NCBI GenBank assembly: GCA_007133995.1
Contig: SLLP01000093.1
Span: 1 to 16,706 of the forward strand
Length of the DNA: 16,706 nucleotides
Reading direction: 5' to 3'
Source of the DNA: Balneolales bacterium
Lineage (GTDB): Bacteria; Bacteroidota; Rhodothermia; Balneolales; Natronogracilivirgulaceae
In this document: in pieces, positions 1-5,767 of the stretch
Layout of the letters: the number at the start of each line of letters is the position of its first letter
How positions within the stretch are numbered: position 1 is the stretch's first letter
Notes under the pieces: generated by a model
Told to the model about the DNA's origin: nothing
Databases searched by the model: none
What the model saw: the letters and a program-made list of their open reading frames with translations, nothing else
Made by a program: the position numbers and the translations under genes

Positions 1-113
1 CGCAGTGGCTCCGGCAGATTTTTTCCGGAAAGCCGGTGCGACAATAACAGGATGGTCTCTTTGGTCAGAATAGATGGGAAATTGAATACATGAGCATGTA
101 CGTTGATTTTCAT
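1..113 (-). CDS. Amidohydrolase-like protein, N-terminal fragment (gene continues beyond the left edge)
   Basis: Reading the minus strand from an ATG at 113-111 gives 37 codons without a stop before the window ends. The protein starts MKINVHAHVFNFPSILTKET. The N-terminal 'NVHAH' matches the HxH metal-binding signature that opens many amidohydrolase-superfamily (TIM-barrel) hydrolases, which hydrolyse C-N or C-O bonds or decarboxylate with a divalent metal. The rest of the gene is outside the window, so the subclass and substrate are unknown. It lies downstream of the DUF457 and DoxX genes on the same strand with a 219-bp gap, so it may have its own promoter. I saw no clear ribosome-binding site. 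The gene could be another metal hydrolase opening with HxH (a PHP protein, for example), but the 'HAHVFNF' context favours the amidohydrolase-2 type. Confidence 0.6.
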   Translation of the reverse strand, partial: MKINVHAHVFNFPSILTKETILLLSHRLSGKNLPEPL

Positions 114-304
114 ACGTAACCGGCGTTAAGGAATCCAAATCAGGTAACGAAAAAGAGACAACTGCTATCAAATTGCAATCAAATGCCGTGCTGCGTTATC
201 CATCACAAGTTCATTATTATTAATGATTTTTCAAAGACCGATTTGTTACAAAATAATTTAAAGATCAATAGGTTGGTATGGAAACACCGGATGCGACGCA
301 TTTT

Positions 305-323
305 ATCTGTTTGCCAAACAGAT
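305..323 (-). terminator. 3' hairpin after the DUF457 gene
   Basis: There is a perfect 8-bp inverted repeat (ATCTGTTT / AAACAGAT) with a 3-nt loop, starting 9 bases past the DUF457 stop codon on the minus strand. On the minus strand it is preceded by an A-rich stretch and followed by AAAATG. It therefore lacks the U-tract of a canonical intrinsic terminator in that direction; the T-run lies on the plus-strand side. It is best read as a transcript 3'-end or stabilising hairpin for the DUF457 mRNA. Apart from it, I see nothing coding in 114-332, which is the AT-rich leader of the amidohydrolase-like gene. Confidence 0.35.
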
Positions 324-332
324 TTTAATGCT

Positions 333-1337
333 TCAGCGAATTTTTTCCCCGGTGAGCTGTCTCCAAAATAGATCACGGACTTCCGGACCGGCATCGCGAA
401 AGTTGATAAACGGCACGTGACGATGGGGGCGGGTGGTATCGGCACGAATTCCCCACAATGGTGTGAGGGCGTTGGGAATCATGGAGTAGCGAGCATCACC
501 TATAATGTCATCTTTTTCGGGGTGTCGGATCAGGTATCCGTCGGAAAATCGCTGAAACCGCTGCAGGTCAGTGTAAAGCGTAGTTCCCTTCCAAGCGGCG
601 AAATCCTGTTCGGGGGTGATCAGTGGTACTGAATCGCCCGGATATATATACTGTGTCTTGAAGATTCCGGAGCGGACCGCATCCACATGGACGGTATCAT
701 TATGGATGTAGGTGCTGCGCCAGAGGATAAGGTTACCGATGGTGGGCTTGACGACCAGGCGTTCTATGGAGTGCCCGCGCTGTGCTGCGAGATGTTCGAT
801 GCCGGATCTTCCGCGTTCACGTTGCGTAAATCCGACGAGCAGGTATATGGCGAGCCACCCGAAGAATATCCATCCGAAAAATCTTTTACGGTAGTAGAAG
901 CCGGCCCCGGCCAGTGTAGCCATGACAATGGTGAGCAACGGATCCACAATGGGAATCAGGTTCCAGGCAAAACGGACATCGGAAAAAGGCCAGAGCAGTT
1001 CGGTTCCATAACTGGTAACAGCGTCCAGGAGTCCGTGTGTGGCAAAGCCGATCAGACTGAACAGAAAGAGTTCGCGGTAGCTCAGCCGGCGGCGCATGAA
1101 CCACCATAAAAGGGAGGCGGTAATAAGTGCACCCACCGGTATGAAAACAAGGGCATGGGTGAACTGCCGGTGGATTTCAATGTTGAAAAGCGGATCAGAA
1201 GGGTGATGAATGAAGGTTTCCACATCGGGCAGCAGCGCAGCAATAAAAGCAGTGATGGCTGCAGGCCGGTGTTTCTTTGTGTCGGCAAGAGTTTGTGCGG
1301 CGGCAGCACCGGTAAGTCCGTGTGTAAGAGGGTCCAT
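333..1337 (-). CDS. Membrane-bound metal-dependent hydrolase, YdjM/DUF457 family
   Basis: This is a 334-residue inner-membrane protein of the YdjM/DUF457 family of predicted metal-dependent hydrolases. The actual reaction is unknown. Family features are visible: the start MDPLTHGLTGA (His6), ALLPDVE (Asp38), the HRQFTH motif (residues 56-61), THGLLD (His101, Asp105) followed by a TSYGTELLWPFSD segment, and VDPLLT (131-136). These fit conserved His/Asp metal ligands lying among hydrophobic helices in the first 170 residues. The C-terminal half (about 175-334) is a soluble domain. I chose the ATG at 1337 because the family opens exactly at MDPLTH. The frame stays open upstream to an ATG at 1370 and a TTG at 1388, but that stretch would be translated from a hairpin and looks non-coding. 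The gene is 91 bp downstream of the DoxX gene, with a hairpin between them. Confidence 0.85.
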   Translation of the reverse strand: MDPLTHGLTGAAAAQTLADTKKHRPAAITAFIAALLPDVETFIHHPSDPLFNIEIHRQFTHALVFIPVGALITASLLWWFMRRRLSYRELFLFSLIGFATHGLLDAVTSYGTELLWPFSDVRFAWNLIPIVDPLLTIVMATLAGAGFYYRKRFFGWIFFGWLAIYLLVGFTQRERGRSGIEHLAAQRGHSIERLVVKPTIGNLILWRSTYIHNDTVHVDAVRSGIFKTQYIYPGDSVPLITPEQDFAAWKGTTLYTDLQRFQRFSDGYLIRHPEKDDIIGDARYSMIPNALTPLWGIRADTTRPHRHVPFINFRDAGPEVRDLFWRQLTGEKIR

Positions 1338-1374
1338 AAAAAGGAGAACGGGATGCAGCCGAAGCCGCATCCCG
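1338..1374 (-). terminator. UUCG-loop hairpin with U-rich tail, directly before the DUF457 start codon
   Basis: On the minus strand, 1374-1349 folds into an 11-bp GC-rich stem (CGGGATGCGGC / GCTGCATCCCG) closed by C(UUCG)G, a known extra-stable tetraloop. One stem pair is G-U on the minus-strand RNA but would be an A-C mismatch on the plus strand, which suggests the minus-strand transcript is the one that folds. The tail TTCTCCTTTTT runs straight into the ATG at 1337. This looks like an intrinsic terminator for the upstream DoxX gene, although the U-tract is broken by C residues. Because it touches the next start codon, it could also act as an attenuator or hold that start site. Confidence 0.55.
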
Positions 1375-1428
1375 CTTTGGGTCAACAAAATGTAAAAAAG
1401 TCAGAACAGATTTAGCTGATCAACAACG

Positions 1429-1866
1429 TCAGGAATCTCGCATATTGGCTATTAAGTCATCCACAGAATACTTGCCGGATCCCATGAATGCAAGAGCTGC
1501 ACTGACGAGGAGCAACATCAAGTCGAGTCGGTATGCTGAAAACTCCTGGCCAAATTTTGTCGTGATGATAGCCACAACCATGATGATGGCGAGTAGTATC
1601 GCAGGTACTCTGATATAGGCGCCCACAAGAACCATGATACCTCCGGCAAATTCAACGATAGCGACAATCCAGGCCATTAGGCCGGGAAGCGGGATGCCGA
1701 TATTACCAAAAAAATCCTGTACACCCTCAATACCGGTTAATTTTCCCCATCCGGCTACGATGAAAATGACCCCGACACCAATGCGGAGCAGCAATAGTGC
1801 GATATCTCTATTTTCATCTGTCGGGACATTGTCCAGAGACTGTCTGCCTGATGACATATTATTCAT
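1429..1866 (-). CDS. DoxX family integral membrane protein
   Basis: This is a 145-residue protein of the DoxX/SURF4-like family, with about four transmembrane segments at roughly residues 22-42, 62-82, 86-104 and 113-130. The family pattern is visible: LLRIGVGVIFIVAGWGKLTG (27-45), a loop with FFGNIGIPLPG, then VEFAGGIMVLVGAYIRVPA (71-89). DoxX proteins are linked in different organisms to thiosulfate:quinone oxidoreduction, thiol-redox and oxidative-stress roles or terpene transport. The specific role cannot be read from this sequence. The first ATG (1866) is used here; an in-frame ATG three codons later is an equally possible start. The first 20 residues are polar and vary in the family. 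It heads a minus-strand run with the DUF457 gene and is divergent from the DUF1684 gene. Confidence 0.85.
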   Translation of the reverse strand: MNNMSSGRQSLDNVPTDENRDIALLLLRIGVGVIFIVAGWGKLTGIEGVQDFFGNIGIPLPGLMAWIVAIVEFAGGIMVLVGAYIRVPAILLAIIMVVAIITTKFGQEFSAYRLDLMLLLVSAALAFMGSGKYSVDDLIANMRDS

Positions 1867-2191
1867 AGCAAGTTAGGTTTGTTATGGTTTGATGTAAATA
1901 CCTAGGTTATTTAGACCTCCAGTACTGCAACTGCATAAATTGATAACAATTGCAAGATCCCGATAATTCAATAGTAAATGGATAATTTAGAACAGCTGAG
2001 CAGGATTCCGTTTTTTTTTATTTCTGCAAGTGAAGAAAACGGCGGCGCAGCGTGGAATGGATTGGAAGATTTTTTGACCTTTCCGGAATCGGTTTCAACA
2101 TCATTTTTATTCCGCAAAATTGTATCTTTCCAACGTTCGTATGCACGAGCGGCGATGGCGCCTCACAATACCAATTGATAAAGAAATATCT
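1867..2191. other. Divergent intergenic region between the DoxX and DUF1684 genes
   Basis: This AT-rich region lies between divergent genes and must hold both promoters. I could not fix either one convincingly. The best match to the Bacteroidota -7 element TAnnTTTG for the rightward gene is TATCTTTC at 2123-2130 (one mismatch), with no clear -33 TTTG at the right distance. There is an inverted repeat CCGTTTT (2008-2014) / AAAACGG (2036-2042) around a run of nine T. A 66-codon open frame starting at 1978 runs into the DUF1684 gene but has no recognisable protein features. I see no RNA gene. Confidence 0.4.
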
Positions 2192-3118
2192 GTGAAACTT
2201 CATCTGATTCAGGTCGCAGTACTGACGCCGATTCTACTTCTCTCCACCGTGGGTATCGCCCATGGCATCCCCGCCAGTGATACCACCGAAGCCGAACGAG
2301 AATACTACGAATTTGTGGAGAGTTGGCATGAAAACCGCATTGAAAGACTGTATGACGACCGCGGATGGCTGCGACTTGCGGGTTTGTACTGGCTGGATGA
2401 GGGCGAGCAATCATTCGGTAGCGGCAGGCATGCGCGTATTCGCTTTCCGGAGGGTTCGATCCCCGAACTTGCCGGGATTTTCGAAGTGAGACAGGATACC
2501 GTATTTATGAGAGTGGTCGGAAATATCGAAATACGTGATGAGCGAGGCAACCGGATGCGTGACAATGTGATATCCACACCGGAAATGACACGCGAACTGA
2601 CCTGCCGCTCGCTTACCTGGTTCGTGGTGCGACGGGAAGAGAAAATCGGAATCAGGCTGTTTGATGATAACAGTCCCCACTTGCGCAACTTTGACGGCAT
2701 CGACCGCTATGAAATAGATAAAAACTGGCGTGTTGAAGCAGATTTTACTCCCAAAGAGGAGGGGGCAACCATGATGATCGAAAATGTGCTGGGCCAGATG
2801 ATTGAGTGGGACGTGGCCGGCACACTCACCTTTTCGGTGGATGGCCATGAGGTGAATATTCTGGCGTTGGGCACCGGTGACAGGCTTTTCATTCCCTTTG
2901 CTGATGCGACCTCCGGCAACGAGACCTATCCAGGCGGACGATTTCTTTACATTGACCGTCCTGCTCCGGGAGTACCGGCGATCGTCGATTTCAACGTTTC
3001 CTACAACCCGCCCTGCGCGATCAACCCCCACACGACATGTCCGCTGCCGCCCCCGCAGAACCGGATGCCGTTCCCGATTCGTGCCGGTGAGATGCATTAC
3101 GAGATGTATGAGGAGTGA
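2192..3118 (+). CDS. Exported DUF1684 family protein
   Basis: The protein belongs to the DUF1684 family of uncharacterised proteins, common in Bacteroidota and Actinobacteria. Family hallmarks are visible (numbering from the GTG): RGWLRLAGLYWLDEGEQSFG (57-76), KIGIRLFDDNSPHLRNFDGI (151-170), FADATSGNETYPGGRFLYID (236-255), and the strong C-terminal block DFNVSYNPPCAINPHTTCPLPPPQNRMP with CAINP...CPLPP (275-287) and AGE (298-300). I chose the GTG at 2192 because it opens directly into a classic signal peptide (VKLHLIQVAVLTPILLLSTVGIAHG), giving 308 residues. An ATG at 2141 would add 17 charged residues before the signal sequence. The protein is probably periplasmic or secreted. Biochemical function is unknown. 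It is a single gene, convergent with the epimerase gene. Confidence 0.85.
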   Translation: MKLHLIQVAVLTPILLLSTVGIAHGIPASDTTEAEREYYEFVESWHENRIERLYDDRGWLRLAGLYWLDEGEQSFGSGRHARIRFPEGSIPELAGIFEVRQDTVFMRVVGNIEIRDERGNRMRDNVISTPEMTRELTCRSLTWFVVRREEKIGIRLFDDNSPHLRNFDGIDRYEIDKNWRVEADFTPKEEGATMMIENVLGQMIEWDVAGTLTFSVDGHEVNILALGTGDRLFIPFADATSGNETYPGGRFLYIDRPAPGVPAIVDFNVSYNPPCAINPHTTCPLPPPQNRMPFPIRAGEMHYEMYEE

Positions 3119-3129
3119 TCCGGTGGGAA

Positions 3130-3157
3130 GGGGTCGGTTTCTCAAGAGACCGACCCC
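3130..3157. terminator. GC-rich hairpin between convergent genes
   Basis: GGGGTCGGT (3130-3138) pairs with ACCGACCCC (3149-3157). An additional CTC/GAG pairing sits inside around an AA turn, leaving a TT bulge. It lies 12 bases after the DUF1684 stop and 31 bases before the epimerase stop, so it can serve as the 3' end of both convergent transcripts. Neither side has a clean T-run, so it is not a textbook intrinsic terminator. Confidence 0.5.
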
Positions 3158-3187
3158 GGGAAAAGCAGTTTATTCGCTGCCAGGCAG

Positions 3188-3673
3188 TTATTCGATGGGC
3201 TGACACAGCTCGATCAGTACCCCGTGGTGTTCTTTCGGATGCAAAAACACCACCAGTTTGTTGTCAGCACCAGGTTTGGGTGTTTCACTCAGCAGCGTGT
3301 ACCCCAGCGAGCGGCATCGCTCCATCTCCCTGCGGATGTCATCCACACCGAACGCCACATGATGCACGCCCTCACCGCGTTTTTCCAGAAACCGGGTGAT
3401 CGGTGAATCGGGCCGTGTGGCGGCAAGAAGCTCGATCTTGCTCTCGCCGGCCCGGATAAAAGCGGTCTCCACTCCCTCACTTTCTACAACTTCACGCTTG
3501 TGGCATGGGTATCCCATAGTCTGCTCGTACCGTGAAACCGCCTCGTCAAGATGTTGAACAGCTATGCCGATATGTTCGATTTTTTTGAACGGACCGTTTT
3601 CATCATGAGGATTGAGATGTGGTGAGGATGTCCTGGATGCAGAGGATGTATTGGGAGTCCTGGATGCATTCAT
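3188..3673 (-). CDS. mce: Methylmalonyl-CoA epimerase (VOC fold)
   Basis: The enzyme interconverts (2S)- and (2R)-methylmalonyl-CoA in the cytoplasm, linking propionyl-CoA metabolism to succinyl-CoA through methylmalonyl-CoA mutase. The 161-residue protein has two paired vicinal-oxygen-chelate modules. The first starts FKKIEHIGIAVQHLDEAVSRYEQTMG with His34. The second is GEGVHHVAFGVDDI (100-113) with His104/His105. It ends GVLIELCQP with Glu155. ESKIELLA (77-84) supplies the acidic or amide ligand. These fit the metal ligands and catalytic glutamates of the family. The first 28 residues are an unusual Ser/Thr/Pro/Asn-rich extension; family members normally start close to the IEHIGIAV strand. 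No later Met precedes the fold, so the ATG at 3673 is retained. The gene follows polX by 24 bp on the same strand, suggesting one transcript. No mutase gene is in the window. Confidence 0.9.
   Translation of the reverse strand: MNASRTPNTSSASRTSSPHLNPHDENGPFKKIEHIGIAVQHLDEAVSRYEQTMGYPCHKREVVESEGVETAFIRAGESKIELLAATRPDSPITRFLEKRGEGVHHVAFGVDDIRREMERCRSLGYTLLSETPKPGADNKLVVFLHPKEHHGVLIELCQPIE
3630..3668 (-). repeat. 27-bp-period direct repeat in the epimerase N-terminus
   Basis: The 12-mer gtcctggatgca occurs exactly at 3630-3641 and 3657-3668, a 27-bp (nine-codon) period. It encodes ASRT twice in the extension MNASRTPNTSSASRTSS. It lies in the non-conserved leader of the epimerase and keeps the frame. 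Confidence 0.8.
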
Positions 3674-3697
3674 GTTATTTTCGTTCCGGCTGAGGGG

Positions 3698-5461
3698 TTA
3701 TTTGCCAAGCCACTTTTTCAAATCGGCCAAAGTTTTGGCATTGAGGATATGTCCGGCCGTGAAACCCGATTTTCGTGCGATGCCAATGCCGTAGCGCATG
3801 TGATCCAGGCCTTTGATGTCGTGAGCGTCCGGACAAACGGCGCTCATCAGACCGCATTCGCGGGCCTTGCGCCCGTATCGCCAGTCCAGATCCAGCCTGC
3901 GAGGATTGGCGTTGATTTCGATAGCCGTTTTGTGCTTTGAGGCGTGCTCGATCAACCGGTTCAGGTCTGCCTTGTTGCCATCGCGCCGGAGCAGCAGGCG
4001 TCCGGTCGGATGACCGACCACATGAACTTGAGGATGCGCGGCCGCTTCCATCAGTCGGTTCAGCATTTTTTCCGGCGGATGATCCAGTCCGGAGTGTACG
4101 CTGCCGATCACCAGGTCGAATTCGGCGAGCAGGTCGTCGGGATAGTCGAGCCGGCCATCTGCCAGGATATCCGATTCAATGCCTTTGATAATGGTGAAAT
4201 CAATGCCCTTATCTGCATATTCCCGGTTGAGGGCGTCTATCTCCTCCCACTGCTGTTTTACACGTTCGATGGACAAACCCCCGGCGTAGGCGGCACTTTG
4301 CGAGTGGTCAGTAAGGCCGAGATATTCGTAGCCTCGTTCAATACAGGCTTCGGCCATTTCTCGGATGGATTTTTTCCCATCGCTCCAGGTGGAATGGACG
4401 TGCAGAATTCCGCGCATATCTGACAGCTCCACAAGTTCGGGGACCTTGCCATCGGCGGCAAGATCAAACTCTCCATAATCCTCGCGCAGTTCGGGAGGGA
4501 TAAAGCCCAGGCCCAGATGCCGGTAGATGTAGTTTTCGGATTGAGTCGGGAGCGGACGATCAAAATCGGCCTTCTTGTCATCGGTCTGGTGAAACAGTCC
4601 GTATTCGTTGAGCTGCATATTTTTTCCCCTTGCAAGACTTCGCATGGCCACATTGTGCTCCTTGCTGCCGGTAAAATACATCAGGGCGGCGGGGTAATGG
4701 GCCGGACTCACAATCCGCAGGTCAACCTGGCGCCCTTCATCCGTGCGGACCGAGCTCTTTGTTTCGCCCTGGCCAAGCACCTCCATCACACCGTCAAGAC
4801 CAGTGAACCGCTCCATCAGCGATGCCGCGTCTTTCCCATCCGCCGCAATCAGGAGATCGATGTCGCCAATGGTCTCCAAGGCACGTCGAAGTGACCCGGC
4901 CACTGAAATTTCCTTGACACCATCCGCATTCTTCATTTTCTCAAGAAACAGTTCTGCCACCGCTGTTGCTTCGTCGATGTGGCAACGGGCAGAAAACTCC
5001 TCCATCCAGGCGATGGACTTGAGAATCTTCTCGGCTGTTTTTTCACCCATCCCGGCCAGCGAAGCAACCGAGCCATCGCGGCATTTCTCTTTGAGTTCCG
5101 ATAGTTCGGTGATGTCCAGTGCCTTGTGGATCTTGTAGATTTTTTTCGGACCCATGCCCGAAATTCCCAGCCAGGCAATGAGTGCGTCCGGCACCTGGTC
5201 CCGCAGTTTTTCCAGTACCGGAACCGAACCGGTTTCCGCATATTCATACACATCATTGGCAATGGACTTTCCGATCCCTTTCAGATCCGTCAGTGTATGA
5301 TCATCAATATATTTGTTAATATCATCATCCAGACTTTCTATGGTGCGGGCGGCCCGATCGAAAGCTATGGCGCGAAAATCATTCTCGCCGGCAAGACGCA
5401 TCAAAGTTCCAATCTCCTCCAGCAGAGAGACTATTTCCTCTTTTTGAACAGGCTTGGGCAT
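3698..5461 (-). CDS. polX: DNA polymerase X with C-terminal PHP domain
   Basis: This family X DNA polymerase/3'-5' exonuclease acts in gap filling and end processing during base-excision and break repair. Its 587 residues compare with about 570 for the Bacillus subtilis enzyme. Order of parts: an N-terminal 8-kDa-like helical domain (1-90); two helix-hairpin-helix segments, GISGMGPKKI (99-108) and LAGMGEKTAEKI (135-146); and a polymerase palm with GSLRRALETIGDIDLLI carrying Asp200/Asp202 and VDLRI with Asp247, followed by ALMYFTGSKEHN (259-270). The PHP domain follows, with HVHSTWSDG (354-362), LTDHS (383-387), GIESD (427-431), GSVHS (453-457), VGHP (482-485) and CPDAH (543-547). All expected PHP metal ligands are present, so exonuclease activity is predicted intact. 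A GAGG ribosome-binding site lies 5 nt before the ATG at 5461. It is divergent from addB. Confidence 0.95.
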   Translation of the reverse strand: MPKPVQKEEIVSLLEEIGTLMRLAGENDFRAIAFDRAARTIESLDDDINKYIDDHTLTDLKGIGKSIANDVYEYAETGSVPVLEKLRDQVPDALIAWLGISGMGPKKIYKIHKALDITELSELKEKCRDGSVASLAGMGEKTAEKILKSIAWMEEFSARCHIDEATAVAELFLEKMKNADGVKEISVAGSLRRALETIGDIDLLIAADGKDAASLMERFTGLDGVMEVLGQGETKSSVRTDEGRQVDLRIVSPAHYPAALMYFTGSKEHNVAMRSLARGKNMQLNEYGLFHQTDDKKADFDRPLPTQSENYIYRHLGLGFIPPELREDYGEFDLAADGKVPELVELSDMRGILHVHSTWSDGKKSIREMAEACIERGYEYLGLTDHSQSAAYAGGLSIERVKQQWEEIDALNREYADKGIDFTIIKGIESDILADGRLDYPDDLLAEFDLVIGSVHSGLDHPPEKMLNRLMEAAAHPQVHVVGHPTGRLLLRRDGNKADLNRLIEHASKHKTAIEINANPRRLDLDWRYGRKARECGLMSAVCPDAHDIKGLDHMRYGIGIARKSGFTAGHILNAKTLADLKKWLGK

Positions 5462-5483
5462 CGAAACCTCAGATTCGTTTGCA

Positions 5484-5537
5484 GACCCGGTTTGTCGTCA
5501 TGCAAGTTTGATATTATTTGAAAGTTGCGACCGGGTC
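5484..5537. repeat. Inverted repeat upstream of polX
   Basis: The arms GACCCGGT (5484-5491) and ACCGGGTC (5530-5537) are perfect 8-bp inverted repeats 38 bp apart, beginning 22 bp upstream of the polX ATG. They could be paired operator half-sites or a loose leader hairpin in the polX mRNA. The spacing is long for a single operator. Confidence 0.4.
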
Positions 5538-5565
5538 AGGGTTACATTATGGACACATCCAGACA

Positions 5566-5601
5566 ATTGACGGTCAGATTCTACGGGTTATTGACGGTCA
5601 G
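5566..5601 (+). repeat. Direct repeat of attgacggtcag, 24-bp period
   Basis: The 12-mer attgacggtcag occurs exactly at 5566-5577 and 5590-5601. The intervening 12 bases are not conserved between the copies. It lies about midway between the divergent polX and addB starts. It could be a pair of binding sites for a regulator shared by both units, or the remnant of a small tandem duplication. Confidence 0.55.
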
Positions 5602-5670
5602 GTCCGGTGGATTCTGAAATCTAAGAAAATAACGCCTCTATGCCTAAAATACATACTTTTAAATATGCAT

Positions 5671-5700
5671 TTTGACGTTTTAAATCTACACCTATTTTGG
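5671..5700 (+). promoter_or_regulatory. addB: Candidate addB promoter (Bacteroidota-like)
   Basis: TTTG (5671-5674) followed 18 bp later by TATTTTG (5693-5699) resembles the Bacteroidota -33 TTTG / -7 TAnnTTTG promoter with one base missing in the -7 box. It would place the transcript start about 60 bases before the addB ATG. The TTTG lies within a TTGACG hexamer. Confidence 0.35.
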
Positions 5701-5767
5701 TAACCTTCGGGGACTGATTTCGATATTCGAATTTTTTTACAAGGTTCCCAAAAAGACACCACTGATT

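Larger units (their letters stand above)
5462..5767. other. Divergent polX-addB intergenic region
   Basis: This 306-bp non-coding region separates the polX start from the addB start. It becomes AT-rich towards addB. It holds an inverted repeat near polX, a 24-bp-spaced direct repeat in the middle and a candidate addB promoter, each listed separately. The hexamer TTGACG occurs three times on the plus strand, at 5567, 5591 and 5672. A 61-codon open frame from a TTG at 5518 exists but has no support as a gene. I see no tRNA or known riboswitch. Confidence 0.6.

Noticed and set aside
1978..2178. 66-codon plus-strand frame in the DoxX-DUF1684 gap
   Set aside because: There is no ribosome-binding site, domain or membrane pattern, and it overlaps the start of the DUF1684 gene in another frame.
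2411..3145. Minus-strand 244-codon open frame over the DUF1684 gene
   Set aside because: It is antisense to clearly conserved DUF1684 motifs and has no protein features of its own.
5566..5601. Possible CRISPR-like or phage attachment repeat
   Set aside because: There are only two 12-bp copies, with no palindromic structure, spacer array, integrase or cas gene nearby.
5518..5703. 61-codon plus-strand frame over the polX-addB repeats (contains IDGQ twice)
   Set aside because: It starts at TTG with no ribosome-binding site. The peptide repeat simply reflects the 24-bp-spaced DNA repeat, which is more likely regulatory.
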